Assembly (NCBI RefSeq): GCF_000282135.1
Contig: NZ_AKJW01000023.1
Span: forward strand, 1 to 58,605
Origin: Herbaspirillum sp. CF444
GTDB lineage: Bacteria; Pseudomonadota; Gammaproteobacteria; Burkholderiales; Burkholderiaceae_D
DNA: 58,605 nt
Direction: 5' to 3'
The notes below the pieces were generated by a model. It worked only from the letters and a program-made list of their open reading frames with translations. It had not been told where the DNA came from and searched no databases. The position numbers were made by a program, and so were the translations under genes. Shown here piece by piece: positions 46,904 to 55,467 of this stretch (positions are counted from its first letter, which is position 1; each line of letters starts with the position of its first letter).

Positions 46904-46927
46904 CTCCTGCAAATATATTTGCAGGAG
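46904..46927. repeat. 24-bp perfect palindrome
   Basis: CTCCTGCAAATA followed immediately by its exact reverse complement. It lies 16 bp upstream of the tRNA-fMet -35 and 86 bp upstream of the small gene at 47014. Could be an operator or cruciform. Confidence 0.75.
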
Positions 46928-47013
46928 GCGATAGACTGGCAGGGTGAGGACGCATACACTGCGCCGTTCGGCCGGGGCGCGAGCAACCGAGTATTGAGAA
47001 GAGGGAGACGCAA

Positions 47014-47229
47014 ATGACTTACGAAGAATATCTGGATGAAGTGACCACGCTGATTGCGGAGCTGTACGACGTCAATGACGCCGATGCCATCAAGATGGTG
47101 GTGAAGGCGCAGGCCGATGAGTTCTTCGTCAAGCACGATGATTTCGAAGCGATGCGTACGCAAGAACGCGCTTTGCTGGACGCCAAAACGATCTACAAAC
47201 AAAGCAAGAGAAAGGCGCCCAAGCGCTGA
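47014..47229 (+). CDS. Small hypothetical protein
   Basis: 71 residues, acidic N-terminal half and basic C-terminus (KQSKRKAPKR). A GAGGGAG site lies 7 bases before the ATG. Predicted all-helical (TYEEYLDEVTTLIAELYDV; AIKMVVKAQADEFFVKHDDF). No family recognised. Codon use and ribosome site support a real gene. Confidence 0.6.
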   Translation: MTYEEYLDEVTTLIAELYDVNDADAIKMVVKAQADEFFVKHDDFEAMRTQERALLDAKTIYKQSKRKAPKR

Positions 47230-47357
47230 GTTGCGAGCTGCGCAAACGCTCTTGAAGCAAGGTCTTTAACAATCAGTTGCAAATCGCGCGAACCATTGCG
47301 GATTTCTGGTCTCTACCAAGCATGCCCGTCGCAAAGCCTTTGTGGGAGCGGTGTCCG

Positions 47358-47378
47358 GCGATGTCTGACAGACATCGC
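47358..47378 (+). other. Hairpin in the leader of the Lys/Ala-rich gene
   Basis: GCGATGTCT-GAC-AGACATCGC, a perfect 9-bp stem 54 bp upstream of the next start. No T-run. An upstream TCTTTAACAA (47263-47272) resembles a boxA element but lacks rRNA context. Confidence 0.35.
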
Positions 47379-47432
47379 GCCACTTCTTTCTCAGCGCCGG
47401 ATTTATTGAATAATGTAGAAGGAGATTCACAC

Positions 47433-47777
47433 ATGAAGACACGTCAACTCGTTATTACAGCCGCACTGCTGGCCATGACCGGCGGCGCCATGGCGCAACA
47501 ACAAAGCACGACAGATGTGCCTGCATCGCCGGGCATGATTGCTCCTGCCTCGCCAGCCAACGGCGTATCCAGCGATCCGTATGTACAGAAGCGTCAGTCC
47601 GACGCCGATGCCAAGGCGGAGTACAAGGCGCAGAAGAAGGCTGTGAAGCAACAAGCCAAGGCTGATAAAAAAGCCGCCAAGCAAGATCTGAAGGCGGAAA
47701 AGAAGGAATCCACGGCCGAGCGCAATGCCCAGCTGGCGCAGCCTCAACCCAAGAGTGACCTGAACAAGGGGCAATAA
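47433..47777 (+). CDS. Exported Lys/Ala-rich small protein
   Basis: 114 residues: signal peptide 1-22 (cleavage at AMA-QQQ), a Pro/Ser-rich stretch (TTDVPASPGMIAPASPANGV), then a highly charged Lys/Ala/Glu region (~55-95) likely to form one helix, with heptad-like AKADKKAAKQ repeats. Strong AAGGAG site. Periplasmic; no known family, but similar low-complexity proteins are common in Oxalobacteraceae and evolve quickly. Confidence 0.7.
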   Translation: MKTRQLVITAALLAMTGGAMAQQQSTTDVPASPGMIAPASPANGVSSDPYVQKRQSDADAKAEYKAQKKAVKQQAKADKKAAKQDLKAEKKESTAERNAQLAQPQPKSDLNKGQ

Positions 47778-47830
47778 TTTCGTTGCAGCGGTCTGGCGTC
47801 GTGAATTGTTCTGGTGCTCAGGCCGGCAAC

Positions 47831-47861
47831 AAAAAGCCTCTTCGATGAAGAGGCTTTTTTT
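47831..47861. terminator. Bidirectional terminator, Lys/Ala-rich gene / hpnC
   Basis: AAAAAGCCTCTTC-GAT-GAAGAGGCTTTTT: perfect 13-bp stem with A and T runs. Confidence 0.85.
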
Positions 47862-47893
47862 ATCGTCGTCACTTATTGCGACGCCGTCCATCG

Positions 47894-48703
47894 TCACATG
47901 ACAATCGCGCGCCACAGGATCACGCACCAGTCCGGCGTGCCCAACTTCGGCCGGCGTCTGAAAACATCGCCGTCCGCTTGCTCCAGCCGTTCCAGGATAC
48001 GCAGCCCGCCTTGTACAACCATGCGCAGTTCCCAGCCTATGCGTCCCGGCAATCGATGCGCCAGCGGCGCCGCCGACAGCATCATGGCGCGCGCGCGGTC
48101 GATCTCGAACTGCATGAGCGCGTGCCACGCCGGGCCGCTGATCGCGCCGGCGATGTCTTGTTCGTTGATGCCGAAACGCTGCAAGTCTTCCAGCGGCAGA
48201 TAAATCCGTTCTTTCTTCCAGTCGATGGCGACGTCCTGCCAGAAGTTGATCAGTTGCAGCGATGAGCAGATGGCGTCGGAGTCGCGCACATTTTCCGGTG
48301 TCGCCGCTTGATACAGATGCAGCATCAGCAGACCGACCGGATTGGCGGAGCGGCGGCAATAATCGAGCAGCGTGCCAAAATCCTGATAGCGTTTGGTCGC
48401 AACGTCCTGCTTGAAGGCCGACAGCAGGTCGCGGAAGGGCGTCAACGGTAGTTGATATTGGCGAATGACTTGCGCCAGCGTGCCGAATATCGGATCGGAG
48501 ACCGGCGTGCCGGCCTCGATCTTGTCCAGTTCCTGTTCATATACGGTCAGTGCGGCGAGTCGTTGCGTCGGGTCGGCGTCGCCTTCATCGGCGATATCGT
48601 CGGCGCTGCGCGCGAAGGCGTAGATGGCCTTGACGGCAGGGCGCAAACGGGCCGGCAGCAAGATCGAAGCGACAGGGAAATTTTCGTAGTGGTCGACGGC
48701 CAT
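47894..48703 (-). CDS. hpnC: Hydroxysqualene synthase
   Basis: 269 residues from ATG 48703 (MAVDHYENFPVASILLPARL; an ATG at 48742 adds 13 residues). It is a paralogue of HpnD with Asp-rich motifs IYAFARSADDIADEGD and INFWQDVAIDWKKERIYLP. Converts presqualene diphosphate to hydroxysqualene. hpnC usually heads an hpnCDE operon; here it is 4 kb from hpnDE and has its own terminator. Confidence 0.92.
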   Translation of the reverse strand: MAVDHYENFPVASILLPARLRPAVKAIYAFARSADDIADEGDADPTQRLAALTVYEQELDKIEAGTPVSDPIFGTLAQVIRQYQLPLTPFRDLLSAFKQDVATKRYQDFGTLLDYCRRSANPVGLLMLHLYQAATPENVRDSDAICSSLQLINFWQDVAIDWKKERIYLPLEDLQRFGINEQDIAGAISGPAWHALMQFEIDRARAMMLSAAPLAHRLPGRIGWELRMVVQGGLRILERLEQADGDVFRRRPKLGTPDWCVILWRAIVM

Positions 48704-49063
48704 GCAAGCGGATATCCGGTGAAAATAGGTGAGGGTAGGCATGGCGATGCGGATAGCGCGTTGCTGCCTGCTTTTTCTGTCCCGAATAGTAATGGAAAAA
48801 TCCACCGGCATCGGTTTCCATGGAGCCGCCAGTCCGTTCAAGCCGCCTGTCGACGAGGATTTGGCATGGCAGCCAGGGCACCGAGGGACGAGCCGGCGGT
48901 CGCTGAAAAATTGCGCCACGCCCCTACAAAAACGCAGACAGTCCGCCAAGCTTGCAGTAGAATAGCGGGCTGCAATAAAAATGCTACCTCATTGACAGGG
49001 CTTGGTTTTCCGGCAAATACGCTGAAAAGTCCCAACGCGGTCCGGTCGGTGATGCACCTTTCA
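48704..49063. other. 360-bp intergenic region before tRNA-Leu
   Basis: No gene recognised. A TTGACA (48992-48997) could be the -35 of the tRNA-Leu promoter but its -10 is poor; TAGAAT occurs at 48956-48961. The hpnC frame stays open leftward to 48949 but has no family similarity there. Confidence 0.4.
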
Positions 49064-49150
49064 GCGAGGGTGGCGAAATTGGTAGACGCACCAGGTTTAG
49101 GTCCTGACGCCAGCAATGGTGTAGGGGTTCGAGTCCCCTCCCTCGCACCA
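49064..49150 (+). tRNA. tRNA-Leu (TAG)
   Basis: 87-nt class II tRNA with a long variable arm. Acceptor GCGAGGG pairs with CCCTCGC before ACCA. Anticodon loop TTTAGGT gives TAG (reads CUA). GGTTCGAGTCC T-arm. Confidence 0.95.
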
Positions 49151-49264
49151 ACATCCCCTTTGGTTTTTCTGTTCGCCCGGCAAGGATATGCCGACTTCGG
49201 TCGCAGCTTGTTCCGGGCCGGGCGTTTTCATTTTCCGGTCTTTCCATCTTTTGTTGAGGTTTGC

Positions 49265-49462
49265 ATGCGTTACCAGCATTACAAGGGCGGCATTTACGAA
49301 TATCTCCATGACGCGACGCTGGAGTCTGATCTGACGCCGATGGTTGTTTATCGCGCCGCCAACGGTACGGTCTGGATTCGTCCGAAAGAAGTATTTCACG
49401 AAATCGTCGAAGTCGACGGCAAGCGCGTGCCGCGTTTTGCGCCGCTGGACGAGGCGGGTTGA
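49265..49462 (+). CDS. DUF1653 domain-containing protein
   Basis: 65 residues, the whole being the DUF1653 fold: YQHYKGGIYEYLHDATLESDLTPMVVYRA, WIRPKEVFHEIVEVDGKRVPRF. Function unknown. GAGG site 6 bases before the ATG. Confidence 0.8.
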   Translation: MRYQHYKGGIYEYLHDATLESDLTPMVVYRAANGTVWIRPKEVFHEIVEVDGKRVPRFAPLDEAG

Positions 49463-49554
49463 TTTCCGCAAATCCGGCGATTCTTCGATGCGGCGGATTG
49501 GAGCGATCTGTTAATGTCATGGTTTCGTCTATTTCTGAGTCAGGCAGGAAAATC

Positions 49555-50040
49555 ATGAACAAATTAGTCAGTCTGGTTGGCGCAATGTCGCTGGCGTCCG
49601 TGTTTGCGGCGTCATCTGTCAATGCGCAGGAACTCGGCGACGTCAGCACGGCCTTTCGTTGGCTGGGAAAGAATGATCGCATCGCCGTCGAGGCTTACGA
49701 TGATCCGAAAGTGGTCGGCGTAACCTGTTATGTCTCGCGTGCCCGCACCGGCGGCGTCAAGGGTACGGTCGGGCTGGCCGAGGACAAGTCCGAGGCGTCC
49801 ATTGCCTGCCGCCAGGTGGCGGCGACGGTGACGTTCAAGGGGACGGTGCCGAAACAGGAGGATGTGTTCTCCGAACGCATGTCCATCTTGTTCAAACGCC
49901 TGCACATCGTGCGGCTGGTCGATGTCAAGCGCAATACCCTGGTCTATCTGACCTATTCCGACAAACTGATCGACGGTAGCCCGATGAACGCGATTACCGC
50001 CGTTCCCGTGGCTGCGTCCACTCCCATTCCGGTCAAATAG
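49555..50040 (+). CDS. creA: CreA family periplasmic protein
   Basis: 161 residues. Signal peptide 1-24 (SVNAQE). CreA features: GDVSTAFRWLGKNDRIAVEAYDDPKV, GVTCYVSRARTGG and ACRQV (two conserved cysteines), VYLTYSDKLIDGSP. Role unknown even in E. coli, where it sits next to creBCD; those genes are absent here. 14 bp upstream of the amidase, so possibly co-transcribed. Confidence 0.87.
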   Translation: MNKLVSLVGAMSLASVFAASSVNAQELGDVSTAFRWLGKNDRIAVEAYDDPKVVGVTCYVSRARTGGVKGTVGLAEDKSEASIACRQVAATVTFKGTVPKQEDVFSERMSILFKRLHIVRLVDVKRNTLVYLTYSDKLIDGSPMNAITAVPVAASTPIPVK

Positions 50041-50054
50041 GCAAGGAATAAGCG

Positions 50055-51398
50055 ATGAAAACAATCAGGACACTCGCGGCAGAATTGCAGGCGGGGCAGA
50101 TCACCAGCGTCAAGCTGGTCGAGCAGGCGCTGGAGCGCATTGCGTCGTATCGGGAGCAAGGGGGCGCGGCTTACGTCAGCGTCGACGCCGGGCGTGCGCT
50201 GGCATCTGCACGCGCCAGCGATGCGGCGCGCGCCGCCGGCAATGTGCCGTCGCTGCTGGCGGGCTTGCCGGTGTCGATCAAGGATTTGTTCGACGTACAG
50301 GGCGAAGTCACCGCCGCGGGATCGAAAGCTCTGGCGAATGCGCCGGCGGCAACGGCGGATGCGCCGGCGGTGGCGCGCTTGCGGCATGCGGGTGCGATTT
50401 TGCTTGGACGTACCAACATGAGCGAATTCGCTTTCTCCGGCCTCGGCCTGAATCCGCATTACGGCACGCCGCGCAATCCTTTTGATGAACAACGTGTAAG
50501 CGGCGGCTCGACCTCCGGCGGCGCGGTGACGGTGGCGCTGGACATGGCCGTGGCTGCGCTGGGTACGGATACCGGCGGCTCGATCCGGATTCCTTCCGCA
50601 TTCTGCGGTTTGACGGGTTTCAAGCCGACCGCGCGTCGCGTGAGTCTGCAAGGTGCGGTGCCGTTGTCGACGACGCTGGATTCGGCGGGGCCGTTGTCGC
50701 GCAGCGTGGATTGCTGCGCCATCGTCGATGCGATTTTGTCGGGAGAAGTGCTGGAAACGGACGCCGTGCCGCTGGCGGGCTTGCGCTTCGGCGTGACGGA
50801 CGATTTTGTTGCCGACGGCATGGACGCCACGGTGCGTGCGGCTTTTGAGGCGGCGTTGTCGCGTTTGCAAAGCGCGGGCGCGTTGATCCAGCGATTTGCA
50901 TTTTCGGAATTGAAAGAGTTGCCGTCGATCAATGCCGGCGGCGGCTTCAGTGCGGCGGAGTCGTGGGCCTGGCATCGCAAGCTGCTGGCAAGCTCCGCCG
51001 ATCAGTACGATCAGCGCGTGGCGGTGCGCATTCGTCGTGGATCGCAGCAGACGGCCGCGGATTACCTCGATCTTCTTGCAGCGCGCCGGCGCATCATTGC
51101 GCAAGCAAGGCGTCGCCTGTCGGTATTCGACGCATGGCTGATGCCGACCGTACCGGTGGTGCCGCCCCTGATACAGGCTTTGCAGGAAAGCGATGAGACT
51201 TTCTTTGCAAGCAACGGATTGGTTTTGCGCAATCCGAGCGTGATCAATTTTCTTGATGGCTGCGCACTGAACCTTCCATGTCCTTCTCCGGACGGATTGC
51301 CGGTTGGCATCAGCGTCTGCGGCCAGCATGGCGATGATGCGCGCGTGCTGGCCATCGGCCGGGCTGTCGAGGCGGTTTTGCTCGCAAAGCAAGGCTGA
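50055..51398 (+). CDS. Amidase signature family enzyme
   Basis: 447 residues with the Ser-cisSer-Lys triad: K76 (VSIKDLFD), cis-S152 in GGSTSGGAV, and nucleophile S176 in [11 protein letters not shown]. Shorter than GatA and without its genomic partners, so more likely a catabolic amidase (allophanate hydrolase-like, mandelamide or aryl amide). Substrate unknown. Cytoplasmic. Codons look typical for the genome. Confidence 0.85.
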   Translation: MKTIRTLAAELQAGQITSVKLVEQALERIASYREQGGAAYVSVDAGRALASARASDAARAAGNVPSLLAGLPVSIKDLFDVQGEVTAAGSKALANAPAATADAPAVARLRHAGAILLGRTNMSEFAFSGLGLNPHYGTPRNPFDEQRVSGGSTSGGAVTVALDMAVAALGTDTGGSIRIPSAFCGLTGFKPTARRVSLQGAVPLSTTLDSAGPLSRSVDCCAIVDAILSGEVLETDAVPLAGLRFGVTDDFVADGMDATVRAAFEAALSRLQSAGALIQRFAFSELKELPSINAGGGFSAAESWAWHRKLLASSADQYDQRVAVRIRRGSQQTAADYLDLLAARRRIIAQARRRLSVFDAWLMPTVPVVPPLIQALQESDETFFASNGLVLRNPSVINFLDGCALNLPCPSPDGLPVGISVCGQHGDDARVLAIGRAVEAVLLAKQG

Positions 51399-51463
51399 CG
51401 GGCAAGGCTGGCGCAAGATTTACGGACAGCATCAGCCGTTTTTATTAACAGAACCGGGGCGTT

Positions 51464-51492
51464 TTGGCGCAACGGCATCTTTTCCGTATAAA
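51464..51492 (+). promoter_or_regulatory. Sigma-70 promoter of tig
   Basis: TTGGCG (51464-51469), 17-bp spacer, TATAAA (51487-51492). Start expected near 51499, giving a leader of about 96 nt. Confidence 0.75.
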
Positions 51493-51594
51493 ATAGCGGA
51501 CTTTAGCGCGGCCGGGCAGGGCGAAAAGGCATGGTTTTCATGCCGGTTCTTTCCGGGCCGCACCACGGAATTTATTAATTTTTGGACGATTCAC

Positions 51595-52941
51595 ATGGCA
51601 ACTGCAGTCGAAACTCTGAGCAAACTTGAGCGCCGTATCACCCTGACATTCCCACTGGCCGACGTGCAGGCTGAAGTTGAAAAACGCCTGAAAGTGCGCG
51701 CTCGCACGGCCAAGGCGCCAGGCTTCCGCCCAGGCAAAGTGCCAATGAAGATGGTTGCCGCTCAGTTCGGCTATCAGGTCGAAACCGAAGTGCTGAACGA
51801 CAAGGTCGGTCGCGCATTCAACGACGTCGCAGTCGAAAACAATTTACGCGTTGCCGGCTATCCGAAGATCGAACCGAAGACCAGCGAAGGCGTGGCGGAC
51901 GGTTCGCTGGCATTCGATGCAACATTTGAAATCTATCCGGAAGTCGTGATCGGCGATCTGTCCTCGGCTGAAGTCGAGAAGACCACATCGGCTGTCTCCG
52001 ACACCGAAATCGACAAGACGCTGGACATCCTGCGCAAGCAACGCGTGCACTACCACGTCAAGGGCGAGCAAGGCGCGCACGGCGACGGCGGCGAGCCGGT
52101 TGCACAAAACGGCGACCGCGCCACGGTCGACTTCGTCGGCAAGATCGACGGCGTTGAATTCCAGGGCGGCAAGGCCGATGCCTTCCCGTTCGTGCTGGGC
52201 GAAGGCCGCATGCTGCCGGAATTCGAAGCAGCGACGATCGGCCTGAAGGTCGGCGAGTCCAAGACTTTCCCGCTGGCATTCCCGGCTGACTACCACGGCA
52301 AGGACGTGGCCGGCAAAACTGCGGAATTCACCATCACGCTGAAGAAGCTGGAATGGGCGCACATGCCGGAAGTCGACGCAGAATTCGCAAAATCGCTGGG
52401 TATCGAAGACGGCGACCTGACCAAGATGCGCGAAGACATCAAGCGCAATCTGGAACGCGAAGTCAGCGCCCGCACCAAGGCCAAGACCAAGGACAGCGTC
52501 ATGGACGCCCTGATCAAGGTCAGCGAACTGGAAGTGCCGAAGGCATTGGTCGAGCAAGACATCGAGCGTTTGGTCGAAATGGCGCATCAGGACATGGCGC
52601 AACGCGGCATGGACCCTAAAGGCATGCAACTGCCGCGCGAACTGTTTGCCGCTCAGGCAGAACGTCGCGTCCGCCTGGGCCTGATCCTGGCGGAAGTCGT
52701 CAAGACCAACAAGCTGGAAGCCACCGAAGAACAAGTCAAGGCGCAAGTCGAAGACTTCGCACAAAGCTACGAAGACCCGCAACAAGTCCTGAAGTACTAC
52801 TTCAGCGACCGTCGCCGCCTGGCAGAAGTCGAGGCTCTTGTTTTGGAAGAAAACGTCGTCAACTACGTGTTGGGTAAATCCAAGGTTTCCGAGAAATCGG
52901 TCGCGTTCGACGCATTGATGGGCAATCAGCCGCAAGCGTAA
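51595..52941 (+). CDS. tig: Trigger factor
   Basis: 448-residue ribosome-bound chaperone/peptidyl-prolyl isomerase. The N-terminal ribosome-binding loop [12 protein letters not shown] (~43-54) is the GFRxGKxP signature. The FKBP-like PPIase domain is ~160-250 ([39 protein letters not shown]) and the C-terminal helical chaperone domain follows. ATG 51595 is chosen; the frame is open upstream. Precedes clpP by 53 bp, the classic tig-clpP-clpX-lon order. Confidence 0.96.
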   Translation: MATAVETLSKLERRITLTFPLADVQAEVEKRLKVRARTAKAPGFRPGKVPMKMVAAQFGYQVETEVLNDKVGRAFNDVAVENNLRVAGYPKIEPKTSEGVADGSLAFDATFEIYPEVVIGDLSSAEVEKTTSAVSDTEIDKTLDILRKQRVHYHVKGEQGAHGDGGEPVAQNGDRATVDFVGKIDGVEFQGGKADAFPFVLGEGRMLPEFEAATIGLKVGESKTFPLAFPADYHGKDVAGKTAEFTITLKKLEWAHMPEVDAEFAKSLGIEDGDLTKMREDIKRNLEREVSARTKAKTKDSVMDALIKVSELEVPKALVEQDIERLVEMAHQDMAQRGMDPKGMQLPRELFAAQAERRVRLGLILAEVVKTNKLEATEEQVKAQVEDFAQSYEDPQQVLKYYFSDRRRLAEVEALVLEENVVNYVLGKSKVSEKSVAFDALMGNQPQA

Positions 52942-52994
52942 TCCGACCTTCTCGGGTAACATCAGAGAAGACTACTACGCATAAGGAAATGCAC

Positions 52995-53621
52995 ATGACA
53001 GGTTTCATCAAGCAGTCTGCACTGGATACAGAGATGCTCGGCATGGTCCCGATGGTGATCGAGCAGAGCGGTCGCGGCGAGCGTGCGTACGATATTTATT
53101 CGCGCTTGCTGAAAGAGCGCATCATTTTCCTGGTCGGTCCGGTCAATGATGCGACCGCCAACCTGGTGGTGGCGCAGCTGCTGTTCCTGGAAAGCGAAAA
53201 TCCGGACAAGGACATTTCGCTGTACATCAACTCCCCGGGCGGTTCGGTATCGGCCGGCATGGCGATTTTCGACACGATGCAATTCATCAAGCCGGATGTT
53301 TCCACGCTGTGTACCGGTCTGGCTGCCTCGATGGGCGCTTTCCTGCTGGCCGCCGGCGCCAAGGGCAAGCGTTTTTCGTTGCCGAACTCGCGCATCATGA
53401 TTCACCAGCCTCTGGGCGGTGCGCAAGGCCAGGCGTCGGACATCGAAATCCAGGCGCGCGAAATTCTGTACCTGCGTGAACGTCTGAACGTCATCCTGGC
53501 AGAGAAGACCGGTCGTACGACCGATCAGATCGGCAAGGACACCGATCGCGACAATTTCATGTCGGCTACCGCTGCGGCTGAATATGGACTGATCGATCAG
53601 GTACTGGAAAAGCGCGCGTAA
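52995..53621 (+). CDS. clpP: ATP-dependent Clp protease proteolytic subunit
   Basis: 208-residue serine protease subunit. Catalytic triad S112 (GLAASMGAF), H137 (IMIHQPLGG) and D186 (DTDRDNFM). ATG 52995 is preferred over 52989 because AAGGA then lies 7 bases upstream. Forms the tetradecameric barrel driven by ClpX or ClpA. Confidence 0.96.
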   Translation: MTGFIKQSALDTEMLGMVPMVIEQSGRGERAYDIYSRLLKERIIFLVGPVNDATANLVVAQLLFLESENPDKDISLYINSPGGSVSAGMAIFDTMQFIKPDVSTLCTGLAASMGAFLLAAGAKGKRFSLPNSRIMIHQPLGGAQGQASDIEIQAREILYLRERLNVILAEKTGRTTDQIGKDTDRDNFMSATAAAEYGLIDQVLEKRA

Positions 53622-53674
53622 TGGCAGGTGGTTTTGTCCTGTAGTTCCGTACGTTGAGCATTGTGTTTTCAGCA

Positions 53675-53708
53675 AATGCCCGAACTTCGGTTCGGGCATT
53701 TTCTTTTT
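53675..53708 (+). terminator. Terminator between clpP and clpX
   Basis: AATGCCCGAA-CTTCGG-TTCGGGCATT (perfect 10-bp stem, stable tetraloop-like loop) followed by TTCTTTTT. The remaining ~190 bp before clpX is AT-rich and probably carries a clpX promoter, not clearly resolved. Confidence 0.8.
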
Positions 53709-53902
53709 GCACTGCGTCATCGTGTAAGAAACTGTCAATGCCGAAATTAAGGCCTGATTTCCACCTCATTGCTTTTTTTGTTTTCAGTCTTACATGCGGT
53801 AGGCTAGAACCTGCTTTTACTGGCGCCCAAATATGGCGATTCCGTGACGAATCATGAAATCGCAGGTATTATCAAGCCGAACTCTATTCACATTTGCCCT
53901 AT

Positions 53903-55168
53903 ATGTCCGAGAAAAAATCTTCCAGTGGCGAAAAGCTGCTTTATTGCTCGTTTTGCGGCAAAAGCCAGCATGAAGTCAAGAAACTGATCGCAGGTCCGTC
54001 GGTCTTTATTTGCGACGAATGCATCGATCTGTGCAATGACATCATTCGCGACGAAGCTTCCAGCGTCGAGTCGGTTGCCGGTGCCAAGTCGGATCTGCCG
54101 ACGCCGCAGGAAATTTCCGAATTGCTCGACCAGTATGTGATCGGCCAGCAGACTGCCAAGCGCATTCTGTCGGTGGCCGTGTACAACCACTACAAGCGTC
54201 TGAAGCATCTCGGCAAGAAGGACGATGTCGAACTCGCCAAGAGCAATATCCTGCTGGTCGGTCCGACCGGTTCCGGCAAGACCTTGCTGGCCCAGACACT
54301 CGCACGCATGCTGAACGTACCGTTCGTGATCGCCGATGCGACCACGCTGACGGAAGCCGGCTATGTCGGCGAAGACGTCGAGAACATCATTCAGAAGCTG
54401 CTGCAGAACTGCAATTACGAAGTCGAGAAGGCCCAGAAGGGCATCGTCTATATCGACGAAATCGACAAGATCTCGCGCAAGTCCGACAACCCATCGATTA
54501 CCCGCGACGTGTCCGGCGAAGGCGTCCAGCAGGCCCTGCTGAAACTGATCGAAGGCACGATGGCGTCGGTGCCGCCACAAGGCGGTCGCAAGCATCCCAA
54601 CCAGGACTTCGTGCAGATCGACACGACCAACATCATGTTCATCTGCGGCGGCGCATTTGACGGCCTGGCGAAAATTATTTCCGAACGCTCCGAAAAGAGC
54701 GGCATCGGCTTTGGCGCCAACGTCAAGAGCCAGACCCAGAAGACCGCCAGCGAAGTGCTGCTGCACGCCGAACCGGACGATCTGGTCAAGTTCGGCCTGA
54801 TCCCGGAACTGGTCGGCCGTCTGCCTGTGATTGCGACGCTGAACGAGTTGAACGAAGAAGCGCTGATCCAGATCCTGCTGGAGCCGAAGAACGCGCTGAT
54901 CAAGCAATACGCCAAGCTGCTGCAAATGGAAGGCGCCGAACTGGAAATCCGTCCGGCGGCTTTGCAAGCCATCGCCAAGAAGGCGCTGGCGCGCAAGACC
55001 GGTGCGCGTGGTCTGCGCTCCATCCTTGAGCATGCCCTGCTGGACGTGATGTACGAACTGCCAAGCCAGCAAAATGTCGCCAAGGTGGTCATCGATGAAA
55101 ACACCATCACCAACGGCGCCAAGCCTTTGCTGATCTACCACGAGCAGCCCAAGGTATCGGGCGGCTGA
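53903..55168 (+). CDS. clpX: ATP-dependent Clp protease ATP-binding subunit ClpX
   Basis: 421-residue AAA+ unfoldase. N-terminal C4 zinc domain ([21 protein letters not shown]). Walker A GPTGSGKT, Walker [11 protein letters not shown], pore loop GYVGEDVEN, and sensor 2 GARGLRS. The IGFGANV loop binds ClpP. ATG 53903 gives the standard [15 protein letters not shown] start. Confidence 0.96.
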   Translation: MSEKKSSSGEKLLYCSFCGKSQHEVKKLIAGPSVFICDECIDLCNDIIRDEASSVESVAGAKSDLPTPQEISELLDQYVIGQQTAKRILSVAVYNHYKRLKHLGKKDDVELAKSNILLVGPTGSGKTLLAQTLARMLNVPFVIADATTLTEAGYVGEDVENIIQKLLQNCNYEVEKAQKGIVYIDEIDKISRKSDNPSITRDVSGEGVQQALLKLIEGTMASVPPQGGRKHPNQDFVQIDTTNIMFICGGAFDGLAKIISERSEKSGIGFGANVKSQTQKTASEVLLHAEPDDLVKFGLIPELVGRLPVIATLNELNEEALIQILLEPKNALIKQYAKLLQMEGAELEIRPAALQAIAKKALARKTGARGLRSILEHALLDVMYELPSQQNVAKVVIDENTITNGAKPLLIYHEQPKVSGG

Positions 55169-55269
55169 TCGCAGGCGGAAGCCATCGGGGAGCAAAAAAA
55201 TACCGGATGGAATCCGCTTGAACTAAAAGCGGTACAATAAACCGCGAACATCACTTCGGCTTCCATCGT

Positions 55270-55307
55270 AAAGCCACCCGAGGGCGACTTCGTGTGTGGC
55301 TTTTTTT
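55270..55307 (+). terminator. Terminator after clpX
   Basis: AAAGCCAC pairs with GTGGCTTT around an 18-base loop that can fold further, followed by seven Ts. The remaining ~160 bp before lon shows no clear sigma-32 promoter. Confidence 0.65.
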
Positions 55308-55467
55308 GTTTGCGGATTTGTTGCCTTTTTTGTCACTTTATTAACCGCAGTTCAACTTTGCCAAAAGTACATTTCGCCAAAAAGTTGTCGTGTTTTTATT
55401 CAGTTTGGGCTTGTGTTTTAGCAGCTCGCGCCAACATCACTAACAGTAACTTTTGATAAGGCTCGCC

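Noticed and set aside
47263..47272. boxA-like antitermination element suggesting an rRNA operon leader
   Set aside because: No boxB/boxC arrangement and no rRNA gene follows; a short protein gene does.
55210..55250. Heat-shock (sigma-32) promoter between clpX and lon (CTTGAA..TACAAT)
   Set aside because: The hexamers are only about 9 bp apart and the -10 lacks CCCCAT; it also lies upstream of the clpX terminator.
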